64,000 bases of DNA, from the NCBI RefSeq assembly GCF_030913365.1, contig NZ_CP133160.1, forward strand, positions 1,887,001 through 1,951,000, read 5' to 3'. Both the position numbers and the translations under genes were made by a program. This stretch comes from Stenotrophomonas sp. 24(2023) (GTDB lineage Bacteria; Pseudomonadota; Gammaproteobacteria; Xanthomonadales; Xanthomonadaceae). Below are positions 44,727 through 53,499 of this stretch, one piece after another (position 1 is the stretch's first letter; each line of letters opens with the position of its first letter). The notes beneath the pieces were generated by a model. It was not told where the DNA came from. It ran no database searches and saw nothing but the letters and a program-made list of their open reading frames with translations.

Positions 44727-47546
44727 GTGACCGCAACCTCGCGCAACTCCCGGAAGACACCGGTTACCTTGCTGTCCGGCGCCATCCTGCTCGCCCTGCA
44801 TGCCGCCCCGGCGCTGGCCCAGCAGCCGCCCGCCGATCCGGCCAATACGCTCGACACCGTGAACGTCACCGGCGTTCGTGAAACCCAGCGCGATTCGGCC
44901 ACGGTCAAGCGCGATGCCTCGGTGATCGTCGATGCGGTGGTCAACGATGAGATCGGTGCGCTGCCCGACAATTCGGTGGCCGAGACCCTGGAGCGCGTGG
45001 CCGGCGTCACCGCCGACCGCTTCAAGGGATCGGCCTCGGAAATCTCGGTGCGTGGCCTGGGGCCCTACCTGGGCTTCTCCACCGTCAATGGCCGCGAGGT
45101 ATCCAGCGGCGGCGGCGACCGTGCCGTGTCCTTCCAGCAGTTCCCCTCGGAACTGACCAATGGCGTGCTGGTGTACAAGAGCCAGCAGGCCGATTTCATC
45201 GAAGGGGGCGTGTCCGGCGTCATCGAGCTGCGCACCGCGCGCCCGCTGGATTACAAGAAGCGCCGCATCCAGATGGAAGGCCGTGCCCATTACATGCCCG
45301 CCGCCGAACGTGCCGGCGATGACCTCGGCTCGCGCCTGTCCGGCTCGTACATCGACCAGTTCGATACGTCCGTGGGCCGCATCGGCGTCGCGCTCGGCGT
45401 GGCCACCACCGACAGCACCGCGCCGGAGGATTTCTACACCGCCTCCTCCAGCTTCCGCCCGTGCAACTCGATCAACCCCAACCCGCGGCTGCTCACCGGC
45501 AGCGCGGCGGGCAACTGCACCTACGCGGCCAACCGCGGCACCCCGGTGTACTTCGTGCCCAACCAGGTCAATTTCCGCCAGCTGCGCACCGAGGACACCC
45601 GCCGCGCGGTGGTGGGCGACGTGCAGTGGCAACCCAACGACCGCTGGGACGTGAACCTGGACGTGCAGCTGTCCAAGCGCAAGTCCTTCGAGGACCGCCA
45701 TGACCTGGTCATCGCCGAAGGCCGCCGTGGCATCACCCCGATCGATCAGGCTGCCAATGGGGCGCTGCTGCGCTACTCGGGCAACAGCTACCTGGAAAGC
45801 CAGAGCCTGCAGCGCAACCGCAACGAGACCTATGCCGGCGGTGGCCTGTCGGCCGCCTTCAAGGCCAGCGAGGCGATCACCGTGAAGGGCGACCTGTCCT
45901 ATTCGCGGACCCATCGCGAACAGGACGACATGGCCGCCCGCCTGCGCAGCAACACGCTGTTCGGGCCCGGTGGGCGCGTCGCCTACACCTTCGACCAGGG
46001 CACCGACATCCCGCGTGTGGACTTCGCCACGCCGGTCAACCTCGACAACCATGCCGCCTTCACCGGCAATGCCTATGCGCGGCGGGCCTTCGAGGACCGC
46101 GTGGACGAGATCAAGGCCGCGCGCCTGGACCTGGACTACGACCGCTACGGTACCTGGCACCAGTTCCGCGTCGGTGTGCGTGCCTCCGACCACAGCCGTA
46201 CCACCGATGTGGAAAACAACAACGACATCGAAGCCATCAGCACCGCTGCGATGCTGGCCGGCAACGCCAACTGCCGCATCGGCAACGTAGTGGACAACTG
46301 GGGCAAGGGCAGCGGCACCAACATCCGCAGCTGGGCACAGTTCGATACGCGCTGCCTGTACCGCAACTTCACCGGCAGCGACGACCTGGGCCCGGCGGCC
46401 GACCCGCGCAGTGCCGGCGACCTGGACATCACCGAACGCATCTATGCGGCCTATGCGATGGGCAGCTTCAGCACCAGCTGGGGCGATGTGCCGGTCACCG
46501 GCAACCTGGGCGTGCGCCTGGTCGATACCCACATCGATTCGGCCGGCTACCGCGGCGACTACCGGCTGGTGACCACCACCGATCCGGTCACCGGCACGTC
46601 CTCCTACCGCCTGGACCCGGTGGCCGGCAGCTTCGACCGCGTGCGCATGAAGCACCGCCACCGCAACGTGCTGCCCAGCTTCAACATCAGCGCCGAACTG
46701 CAGCCGGGCCTGTACGTGAAGGGCGCGCTGTACAAGGCACTGGCCCGCTCCAACATCGAGGACATGGGCGCCGGCCGCAGCCTGATCACCGACGGTGCCG
46801 CCGCCACGCCGGAAGACGCGCTGGCCGGGGCGACCGGTGGCAACCCGCGGCTGGAGCCGATGGAAGCGTGGAATGCGGACCTGTCGTTCGAGTTCTACCA
46901 GAACGACTTCACCAGCTACTCGATGGCGCTGTACTACAAGATCCTGGAAGCCGGCGTGGTTGCCGCCGCCGACAACCGCGTGCTGGAACAGTTCGTGGTC
47001 GATGGCCGCACCTACACCGTACCGGTGGCACAGCAGGGCAACAGCAGCGGCACATCCAACCTGCGCGGTGTTGAAGTGGGCGTCAACCACGCCTTCACCT
47101 ACCTGCCGGGTGCGTGGTCGGGGCTGGGCGTGCAGCTGAACTACAACCGCGCCCATTCCAACTTCCGCTACCCCGATCCCTCGGCGGTGGAACCGGCCTT
47201 CCCGCTGTCCCAGTTCACCGATCCGGCCGGGCTGTCGGGCTTCTCCCGCCATTCCGGGTCGGCCACGCTGTATTACGAGTATGGCGGCCTGTCGCTGCGC
47301 GCGGCCTACAAGTACCGTTCGGGCTACTTCAAGCCGTCCACGCTGACCGCCAACCGCTTCGTCGATGACGTGGGCTTCCTGGACCTGTCGGCGTCGTACA
47401 ACATCAACCGCCACTGGCAGATCAAGGCGCAGGCATTGAACGTGACCGACCAGCACCAGCTGATGTTCCGCCCGGTGGAAGGCAGCATCGCCGAATCGAG
47501 CTTCTTCGGCCGCAGCTACTTCGTCGGCGTGAGGTTCCGCTACTGA
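44727..47546 (+). CDS. TonB-dependent receptor for uronate oligosaccharides (inferred)
   Basis: A 939-residue outer-membrane receptor of the long TonB-dependent class. It has a signal peptide ending near APALAQQ, a TonB-box region LDTVNVTGVRETQRDS, a plug with NSVAETLERVAGVTADRFKG, ISVRGLGPYLGFSTVNGREV and GVLVYKSQQADFIEGGVSG, and a barrel ending FFGRSYFVGVRFRY. The substrate is inferred from the neighbours: its stop overlaps the start of an alginate-lyase-family gene (TGATG). The start is taken as GTG with AGGGGAT upstream; another in-frame start at 44670 would add 19 residues. Iron-type operators are absent and a LacI-type operator is present, supporting sugar-responsive control. Confidence 0.9.
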   Translation: MTATSRNSRKTPVTLLSGAILLALHAAPALAQQPPADPANTLDTVNVTGVRETQRDSATVKRDASVIVDAVVNDEIGALPDNSVAETLERVAGVTADRFKGSASEISVRGLGPYLGFSTVNGREVSSGGGDRAVSFQQFPSELTNGVLVYKSQQADFIEGGVSGVIELRTARPLDYKKRRIQMEGRAHYMPAAERAGDDLGSRLSGSYIDQFDTSVGRIGVALGVATTDSTAPEDFYTASSSFRPCNSINPNPRLLTGSAAGNCTYAANRGTPVYFVPNQVNFRQLRTEDTRRAVVGDVQWQPNDRWDVNLDVQLSKRKSFEDRHDLVIAEGRRGITPIDQAANGALLRYSGNSYLESQSLQRNRNETYAGGGLSAAFKASEAITVKGDLSYSRTHREQDDMAARLRSNTLFGPGGRVAYTFDQGTDIPRVDFATPVNLDNHAAFTGNAYARRAFEDRVDEIKAARLDLDYDRYGTWHQFRVGVRASDHSRTTDVENNNDIEAISTAAMLAGNANCRIGNVVDNWGKGSGTNIRSWAQFDTRCLYRNFTGSDDLGPAADPRSAGDLDITERIYAAYAMGSFSTSWGDVPVTGNLGVRLVDTHIDSAGYRGDYRLVTTTDPVTGTSSYRLDPVAGSFDRVRMKHRHRNVLPSFNISAELQPGLYVKGALYKALARSNIEDMGAGRSLITDGAAATPEDALAGATGGNPRLEPMEAWNADLSFEFYQNDFTSYSMALYYKILEAGVVAAADNRVLEQFVVDGRTYTVPVAQQGNSSGTSNLRGVEVGVNHAFTYLPGAWSGLGVQLNYNRAHSNFRYPDPSAVEPAFPLSQFTDPAGLSGFSRHSGSATLYYEYGGLSLRAAYKYRSGYFKPSTLTANRFVDDVGFLDLSASYNINRHWQIKAQALNVTDQHQLMFRPVEGSIAESSFFGRSYFVGVRFRY

Positions 47547-48829
47547 TGGCCGCCCGCATGCTCTGCACGGTACTGGGCCTGGCCCTGGCCACGCCGCTGG
47601 TGGCCGCGGCCGCCACGCCGGCCGTACCGGAAGCGGCACCGCAGTGCCGCGCCGAACAGGGGTTCGCCGGTGGCGCGGAAGGGCGGCGCACCTTCCTGTG
47701 GCGACCGGATGTGCTGCAGGACGTCGCGCGGCGGCTGCCGACCGACGCCACGCTGCAGCCGGCCTGGCGCGCGCTGCAGGCCGAGGCTGACGCCGCCCTG
47801 CAGCGCGGGCCCTACAGCGTGGTCGACAAGACCCGCCTGCCGGCCAGCGGCAACCGCCACGACTACATGAGCCTGGGCCCGTACTGGTGGCCCGACCCGA
47901 AGCGGCCGGGCGGCGTGCCCTATGTGCGTCGTGACGGCCACTTCAATCCCGAGCGTGATGGTGACGCCTTCGACGTGACCCGGCTGGAAGCAATGAGCCG
48001 TGATGTGCAGTCGCTGGCGCTGGCGTACTACTTCAGTGGCGAGCGCCGTTATGCGGACAAGGCCGCGCAGCTGCTGCGCACCTGGTTCCTGGCCCCGGCC
48101 ACGCGGATGAACCCGAACCTCGACCATGGCCAGTCCATTCCGGGCAAGGTGGCCGGGCGCGCGGAAGGCGTGATCGATGCACACCGCCTGCCACGGGTGG
48201 TCGAATCGATCGGCCTGCTGGCACCGTCCGGTACGCTCGACGCGCAGGAACTGAAGGGGCTGGAGCAGTGGTTCGGCGACTTCGCGCACTGGATGGTGGA
48301 CAGCCCGATCGGGCGCAAGGAACAGGCCGCGCGCAACAACCATGGCCTGTACTACGACATGCTGCTGACCCACTTCGCCCTGTTCGCGCGCGACACCGCA
48401 CTGGCGCGGCGTACCGCGCAGGAGGCCGGGCCGCGCCGGCTGGCCAGCCAGATCGCCGCCGATGGCAGCCTGCCGCATGAGCTTACCCGCACCCGTTCGC
48501 TGCACTACAGCAGCTGGACGCTGGATGCAGCGTTCACCCTGGCCGACCTGGGCCAGTGCGTGGGCGTGGACCTGTGGCAGTACCGCGATGGTGATAGCGG
48601 CCGCCTGCACGCCGCGGCCCGCTTCCTGGCCGGCACGGCCGTGCCGCCGGCACGCTGGCCCTACCCCGAACTGGACCTGGACGATACCCAGGACCTGCTG
48701 GAGGTGATGCTGCGTGCCGAGCAGCGCTGGCCGGGCGAAGGCTTCGGCGCCGCCGCCCGGCAGCTGGCACCGCAGCACCCGGCCGACCTGCTGTGGCTGC
48801 GCAGCGCGGCGTTGCCGGCCACGCCATGA
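47546..48829 (+). CDS. Secreted alginate-lyase-family protein
   Basis: A 427-residue exported protein of the alginate lyase family (Pfam 05426 type). A signal peptide ends near LVAAAATP. The (alpha/alpha)-toroid domain shows YMSLGPYWWPDPKRPGG, RRDGHFNPERD, ARNNHGLYYDMLLTHFA with His and Tyr residues likely at the active site, and LPHELTRTRSLHYSSW. The YWWPDP pattern is typical of the group that includes PL38-like glucuronan or alginate lyases, so the substrate could be alginate, glucuronan or a related polyuronate. It is translationally coupled to the upstream TonB receptor. Its unsaturated products would feed KduI/KduD. Confidence 0.9.
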   Translation: MAARMLCTVLGLALATPLVAAAATPAVPEAAPQCRAEQGFAGGAEGRRTFLWRPDVLQDVARRLPTDATLQPAWRALQAEADAALQRGPYSVVDKTRLPASGNRHDYMSLGPYWWPDPKRPGGVPYVRRDGHFNPERDGDAFDVTRLEAMSRDVQSLALAYYFSGERRYADKAAQLLRTWFLAPATRMNPNLDHGQSIPGKVAGRAEGVIDAHRLPRVVESIGLLAPSGTLDAQELKGLEQWFGDFAHWMVDSPIGRKEQAARNNHGLYYDMLLTHFALFARDTALARRTAQEAGPRRLASQIAADGSLPHELTRTRSLHYSSWTLDAAFTLADLGQCVGVDLWQYRDGDSGRLHAAARFLAGTAVPPARWPYPELDLDDTQDLLEVMLRAEQRWPGEGFGAAARQLAPQHPADLLWLRSAALPATP

Positions 48830-48856
48830 GGCCGGCATGCGGCCGGCGCCGCGCGG

Positions 48857-49444
48857 TCAGGCGGCGTCGGTTTCCATCACCTGCACGCGGCGCTGGTACC
48901 AGCCTTCGCCAAGCGGATCGAACACGGCGCTGCGTTCCAGCGCCGCCTGGTAGACATGCACGGTCACGGCTACGGTGTCATCGCGCGCGTTGCGCAGCGT
49001 GTGGTACTCGTGTGGCGGGATCAGGCTGCCGGCACTGCCGCGCAGGCCATGCAGCGTGGACTGCGGCTGGAACCGGAAGCGTTCGCCCTGGCGTTGCAGC
49101 AGCGCATACGGCGTCACCTGCAGCTCGCCCTGCCAGACCCCTTCCACGCACCACAGCGCATCGTGGTCATGCAGTGGTGTGCCCTGCCCCGGTCCCCAGC
49201 ACATGGCCACCACGCTGTAGCCCAGCGTGGCACTGCGGTGCAGTTCACGACGCGCGTAATGGCCCTGCACCGGCCGGTACACGCAGGGCGGCAGCACGAT
49301 GGCCGGGTCGTTGATGGCCGTGGCCAGCACCTCCTGCAGCGCATGCGTGACCGCGTGCGGATCGTGCAGGCAGACCGCCGCGTCGATCGCCGCGAGCAGC
49401 TGCGCGCGCCCGGGAAACGGCAGTGGTGTGAACATCCCTGACAT
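48857..49444 (-). CDS. Cysteine-dioxygenase-like cupin
   Basis: A 195-residue cupin of the cysteine dioxygenase family. The motif HDHDALWCVEGVWQGELQVTPY matches the CDO consensus, with two His iron ligands and the Cys that in CDO crosslinks to a Tyr; PHEYHTLRNARDDTVAVTVHVY supplies the third His. CDO oxidises cysteine or thiols such as 3-mercaptopropionate. Its place in a uronate locus is unusual, and it could act on a different substrate there. It is divergent from the FAH-family gene, and the shared gap holds an ATGACACCG operator. Two ATG codons nine bases apart could start it. Confidence 0.82.
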   Translation of the reverse strand: MSGMFTPLPFPGRAQLLAAIDAAVCLHDPHAVTHALQEVLATAINDPAIVLPPCVYRPVQGHYARRELHRSATLGYSVVAMCWGPGQGTPLHDHDALWCVEGVWQGELQVTPYALLQRQGERFRFQPQSTLHGLRGSAGSLIPPHEYHTLRNARDDTVAVTVHVYQAALERSAVFDPLGEGWYQRRVQVMETDAA

Positions 49445-49547
49445 GCCCCCGACTCTAGCCAAGGCCGGTTAAGAGAATGTTGCCCATGCGTCATGGACGC
49501 CATGAACCCCGGCCTGCAGCACGCCATGGTGACGACCCTCTTGCAAG

Positions 49548-49564
49548 ATGACACCGGTTACCAT
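49548..49564. promoter_or_regulatory. Putative LacI-family operator (site 3)
   Basis: ATGACACCGGTTACCAT, with a central ACCGGT palindrome flanked by ATG and CAT. It lies between the divergent CDO-like and FAH-family genes. Confidence 0.65.
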
Positions 49565-49615
49565 ACAAAGACAACGGCCCCCGCAAGGGGCCCTACCGCC
49601 CAACGGAGACTGCGC

Positions 49616-50449
49616 TTGAGCAACGAACACGGCACTGCAGCACAGGCCACAGCGCCATCGCCGGCACTGGCCATCGCCCGTGCCTTCACCGCAGCGCGGC
49701 ACGCTGGCCGTGCCCTGCCGGATTTCCCGGGCGTGCTGCCGGCCGATCTGGAACAGGCCTACCTGGTGCAGGACCGGGCCATCGACCTGTGGCGCGGTGA
49801 CATTGCCGGCTGGAAGGTCGGCTACATCGCCGAAGCGATGCGCGACGCGTCCGGTGACGAACGGCTGCTGGGCCCGATCTTCCGTTCGCATCTCTGGAAT
49901 GATACCGGTGCCATCAACGATATTCCGGTGTTTTCCGGCGCCGGCGGGTTTGCTGCGGTGGAGGCGGAGTACGTGCTGGAGGTGTTGGAGGACGCACCGG
50001 CCGGACAGTTCCAGTGGACACCGGCACAGGCACAGGCCCTGCCGGCACGCCTGTACATTGGTGTTGAAGTGGCCAGCAGCCCGCTGGCGACCATCAACGT
50101 GCTGGGCCCGCGTGCGGTGATTTCCGATTTCGGCAACAACAACGGTCTGGTGCTCGGGGCCGAGATCCCGGACTGGACCGCGCGTGCGGAACAGGAACTG
50201 TGCGTGGACACGTTGATCGATGGCCAGCCGGTGGGCAGCGGGGGTGCCACCCGCCTGCCCGGCGGCCTGCGTGCAGCATTCGCCTTTGCCCTGGCGCGTT
50301 CGGCGCGACGTGGCCGGCCCCTGCGCCGCGGCGACCTGATCGCCACCGGCAACGCCACCGGCATCCACGACATCGCCATCGGCCAGGTCGCGCGGCTGCG
50401 CTTTGCCGGCGTGGCCGAAATCGCCTGCAGGGCGGTACCGGCCGGCTGA
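49616..50449 (+). CDS. Fumarylacetoacetate hydrolase-family protein
   Basis: A 277-residue protein of the FAH/2-keto-4-pentenoate hydratase family, which act on 2-keto acids by hydration or C-C cleavage. Conserved segments are GWKVGYIAEAM, AAVEAEYVLEVL with acidic metal ligands, YIGVEVASSPL, ISDFGNNNGLVLG and LIATGNATGIHDI. The start is taken as TTG with GGAG seven bases upstream, since the longer frame extends into the operator region. It heads an operon with the TRAP transporter. A role on a 2-keto-3-deoxy acid of the uronate pathway is possible, but no such activity is established for this group. Confidence 0.85.
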   Translation: MSNEHGTAAQATAPSPALAIARAFTAARHAGRALPDFPGVLPADLEQAYLVQDRAIDLWRGDIAGWKVGYIAEAMRDASGDERLLGPIFRSHLWNDTGAINDIPVFSGAGGFAAVEAEYVLEVLEDAPAGQFQWTPAQAQALPARLYIGVEVASSPLATINVLGPRAVISDFGNNNGLVLGAEIPDWTARAEQELCVDTLIDGQPVGSGGATRLPGGLRAAFAFALARSARRGRPLRRGDLIATGNATGIHDIAIGQVARLRFAGVAEIACRAVPAG

Positions 50450-50489
50450 CCGCCTAGATCCCTTGGTGAGCACGCGCGGGAGGGCGCAG

Positions 50490-51494
50490 ATGATCACACG
50501 ACGACACTTCCTGGCCGGCAGCGCCGCTGCCCTGGCCACCCCGATGCTGGCGGCCTGCGGCCGTGGCACGGGCCCTGCCATCGCCGGCGGACAGCTGCTG
50601 ACCGCCACCGATGTGCATGTGGCCGACTACCCCACCGTCACCGCGGTGAAGTGGATCGGCGAAACCCTTGAACGCCAGACCGGCGGCCGGTTGCGCCTGC
50701 GCCAGTACCATTCCGGCCAGCTTGGCCGTGAATCGGAAGCGATCGACATGGCCCGCTTCGGCGCCATCGACATCACCCGCGTCTATGCCGGTGCACTCAA
50801 CAATGCGTTTCCGCTGACCCAGGCGCTGTGCCTGCCGTATGTGTTCGAATCGGTGGCGCACCAGCGTGCCGCGCTTGATGCCGGCCTGGCCGATGCCGTG
50901 CTGGACAGCTTCGAGCAGCGCGACCTGGTCGGGCTGGCGATCTACGATTCAGGCGCACGCTGCTTCTACAACACCAAGCACCCCATCGTGCAGCCGCGCG
51001 ACCTGCATGGGCTGAAGCTGCGGGTGGCCTCCTCGGACATCTTCATCCAGCTGATGCGTCTGCTGGGTGCCAATCCGACCCCGATGTCGCTGGGCGATAC
51101 GTTCTCGGGCATGGAAACGCACATGATCGACGGTGCGGAAAACAACATGCGCAGTTTCCATTCCAGCCGCCATTTCGAGGCCGCGCACTACTGGTCGCAG
51201 AGCGACCATTCCTATGCACCGGACGTGCTGCTGATGTCACGGGCCAGCTTCGAACAGCTGCAGCCCAGCGACCGCCGCCTGCTGCTGGACACCGCCCGTG
51301 CGTCGGTACAGGTGATGCGTGAACGATGGGATGCCTCCGAAGAAGCTGCGCGCCGCGCCGTACTCGCCTACGGGGTGAAGGCCAACGCGGTGGACATGCC
51401 TGCCTTCCGCGCCGCGGCCCAGCCGCTGCTGCGGCAGTACCTGCAGCAGCCGGACCTGGCCGCGCTGGTCGCCCGCATCCGCGCCACCGCCTGA
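50490..51494 (+). CDS. dctP: TRAP transporter solute-binding protein DctP
   Basis: The periplasmic binding protein of a tripartite ATP-independent transporter, which delivers sugar acids to its membrane partners. The 334-residue product begins MITRRHFLAGSAAALATPMLAAC, a twin-arginine-like signal followed by a lipobox Cys. The DctP domain shows YHSGQLGRESEAIDMARFGAID, GLKLRVASSDIFIQLMRLLGANPTPM and GMETHMIDGAENN; the Arg in LKLRV is the usual carboxylate clamp. It has a strong GGGAGGG ribosome-binding site and is followed by dctQ and dctM. The ligand is probably a uronate or unsaturated oligouronide. Confidence 0.94.
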   Translation: MITRRHFLAGSAAALATPMLAACGRGTGPAIAGGQLLTATDVHVADYPTVTAVKWIGETLERQTGGRLRLRQYHSGQLGRESEAIDMARFGAIDITRVYAGALNNAFPLTQALCLPYVFESVAHQRAALDAGLADAVLDSFEQRDLVGLAIYDSGARCFYNTKHPIVQPRDLHGLKLRVASSDIFIQLMRLLGANPTPMSLGDTFSGMETHMIDGAENNMRSFHSSRHFEAAHYWSQSDHSYAPDVLLMSRASFEQLQPSDRRLLLDTARASVQVMRERWDASEEAARRAVLAYGVKANAVDMPAFRAAAQPLLRQYLQQPDLAALVARIRATA

Positions 51495-51504
51495 GGACCT
51501 CGCC

Positions 51505-52038
51505 ATGACGCAGACAACAACGCCAGCAACCGCCGGTCCTGCCCAGCGCCTGCTCGATCGCATCGCCGCCCTGGCCATCCACATCGCGGTCGTCGCCCTG
51601 CTCGGCCTGGTGGTGGTACAGGGCTGGCAGGTGTTCGCCCGCTACGTGGTCAACGATTCCCCCAGCTGGACCGAGCCGGTCACCCTGCTGCTGCTGAGCA
51701 CGGCGATGAGCCTGGGGGCAGCCTGCGGCGTGCATACCCGGCGCCATTTCGGCTTCTTCCTGCTGGCCGCCTACATGGGCCCGGCGCTGCGCCGCGCCGT
51801 GGACGTGCTGGGTCAGCTGGTGATCGCCGTGCTGGGCCTGGCCCTGGCGGTGTGGTCATGGCAGCTGCTGCACGACGGCCTGCACATCAAGACCGCCGGC
51901 GCCGCGCTGCCGCAGAGCATCAACTACCTGCCACTGGCGGTGGGCGGCGCGCTGATGGTGCTGTTCGCACTGAACCACGCGTGGTGCAGCTGGACGTGCG
52001 CCAGCGACCACGCCGATGCTGTCGAAGGAGACCGTTGA
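51505..52038 (+). CDS. dctQ: TRAP transporter small permease DctQ
   Basis: The four-helix small membrane subunit of the TRAP transporter. The 177-residue product has hydrophobic segments near residues 25-48, 62-85, 95-120 and 135-160, and the family segment VNDSPSWTEPVTLLLLSTAMSLGAA near residue 50. It starts ten bases after the dctP stop and ends three bases before the dctM start, so the three genes form one unit. Confidence 0.92.
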   Translation: MTQTTTPATAGPAQRLLDRIAALAIHIAVVALLGLVVVQGWQVFARYVVNDSPSWTEPVTLLLLSTAMSLGAACGVHTRRHFGFFLLAAYMGPALRRAVDVLGQLVIAVLGLALAVWSWQLLHDGLHIKTAGAALPQSINYLPLAVGGALMVLFALNHAWCSWTCASDHADAVEGDR

Positions 52039-52041
52039 GCC

Positions 52042-53325
52042 ATGGGCATCACCCTTCTGTTCACCGTATTCGCCGTGCTGCTGCTGCTGGGCGTACCGGT
52101 GGCCTATGCGCTGGCGGCGGCGGCGCTGGCCACCCTGTTCTACCTGGATATTCCCGGCATCGTGCTGGTGCAGCAGGTCTCGGCCGGCACCGGCTCGGCA
52201 TCGCTGATCGCCATTCCACTGTTCATCTTCGCCGGCGAAATCATGATGCGCGGTGGCATCTCCGAACGGCTCATCGCACTGGCCTCGTCGCTGGTGGGCC
52301 GCCTGCGCGGTGGTCTGGGCCAGGTCTCGATCCTGTCCTCGCTGTTCTTCGGCGGCGTGTCCGGTTCGGCCATCGCCGATGTCTCGGCAGTGGGCGGCAC
52401 GATGATCCCGCAGATGGTCAAGCGTGGCTACGACCGTGACTTCGCGGTCAACGTCAGCATCACCGCCGCACTGGTGGCGCTGCTGGTACCGCCCTCGCAC
52501 AACCTGATCCTGTTCTCGGCCGCTGCCGGTGGTGGGCTGTCCATCGCCGACCTGTTCGCCGCGGGCATCGTGCCGGCGCTGCTGATGACCGTGGCGCTGA
52601 TGGTCACCGGCTATGTGGTCGCGCGCCGTCGTGGCTACGGCGTGGAGGCCTTCCCGGGCCTGCGTGCGGTGTTGCTGCGGCTGGTGGCGGCCCTGCCCGG
52701 CCTGGGGCTGGTGGCGCTGATCTTCGTCGGCATCCGCGCCGGCATCTTCACCGCCGTGGAAAGCGCGGCCATCGCCGTGGTGTACGCCCTGCTGGTGACC
52801 AGCGTGCTGTACCGCCAGCTGGCCTGGCGGGTGTTCATGGAAACGGTGGTGCACGCGGCACGCAGTACCGGCGTGATCCTGTTCGTGATCGCCACCGCCG
52901 CGGTGTTCGGCTGGCTGCTGGCCTACCTGCAGGTACCCACCGCCGCGGTCGATTTCCTGCAGTCCTTCGCCCACAGCCAGTTCATGGTGCTGCTGATGAT
53001 CGTGGTCATGCTGCTGCTGCTGGGCACCTTCATGGACCTGGCGCCGATGATCCTGATCTGCACGCCGATTTTCCTGCCGGTGGCGCGTGCCTATGGCATC
53101 GACCCGATCCACTTCGGCCTGGTGCTGGTGCTGACCGGCGGGCTGGGCCTGGTCACCCCGCCGGTGGGCTCGGTGCTGTTCATCGGCACGGCCATCGGCA
53201 AGATCAGCGTGGGCCAGAGCATGCGCACCATCTGGCCGTTCTGGTTCGCCGCGCTTGGGGTGCTGCTGGTGGTGACCTTCTTCCCGGCCCTGTCGCTGTG
53301 GCTGCCGGGGGTGCTGCGCGGCTGA
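52042..53325 (+). CDS. dctM: TRAP transporter large permease DctM
   Basis: The large, roughly twelve-helix permease subunit that couples sodium influx to solute uptake. The 427-residue product shows FAGEIMMRGGISERLIALA, FFGGVSGSAIADVSAVGGTMIPQM and a C-terminal LGLVTPPVGSVLFIGTAIGKI, the family landmarks. It is the last transporter gene before the LacI regulator. With DctP and DctQ it completes a uronate-type TRAP system. Confidence 0.94.
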   Translation: MGITLLFTVFAVLLLLGVPVAYALAAAALATLFYLDIPGIVLVQQVSAGTGSASLIAIPLFIFAGEIMMRGGISERLIALASSLVGRLRGGLGQVSILSSLFFGGVSGSAIADVSAVGGTMIPQMVKRGYDRDFAVNVSITAALVALLVPPSHNLILFSAAAGGGLSIADLFAAGIVPALLMTVALMVTGYVVARRRGYGVEAFPGLRAVLLRLVAALPGLGLVALIFVGIRAGIFTAVESAAIAVVYALLVTSVLYRQLAWRVFMETVVHAARSTGVILFVIATAAVFGWLLAYLQVPTAAVDFLQSFAHSQFMVLLMIVVMLLLLGTFMDLAPMILICTPIFLPVARAYGIDPIHFGLVLVLTGGLGLVTPPVGSVLFIGTAIGKISVGQSMRTIWPFWFAALGVLLVVTFFPALSLWLPGVLRG

Positions 53326-53499
53326 CCCGGGCGCCGGCAGGGCATGCGTTCAGATGCGCGCTTCGGGTTACCCTCACACTATGGTCGGCGCGACAGCGCC
53401 GGTCCCGGCAGGCCGCCGGTCCCGGTGGCCTGTGCGGCGCTCCCCCGCTTCCGCGCGCTAGACGGGCGCGCGGCTGGAATCCCCTACCTGGTTCAAAAC

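Noticed and set aside
44694..47639. Long open frame antisense to the uronate-locus TonB receptor (981 codons).
   Set aside because: It is a shadow of a well-supported receptor gene, with no recognisable motif and no ribosome-binding site of note.
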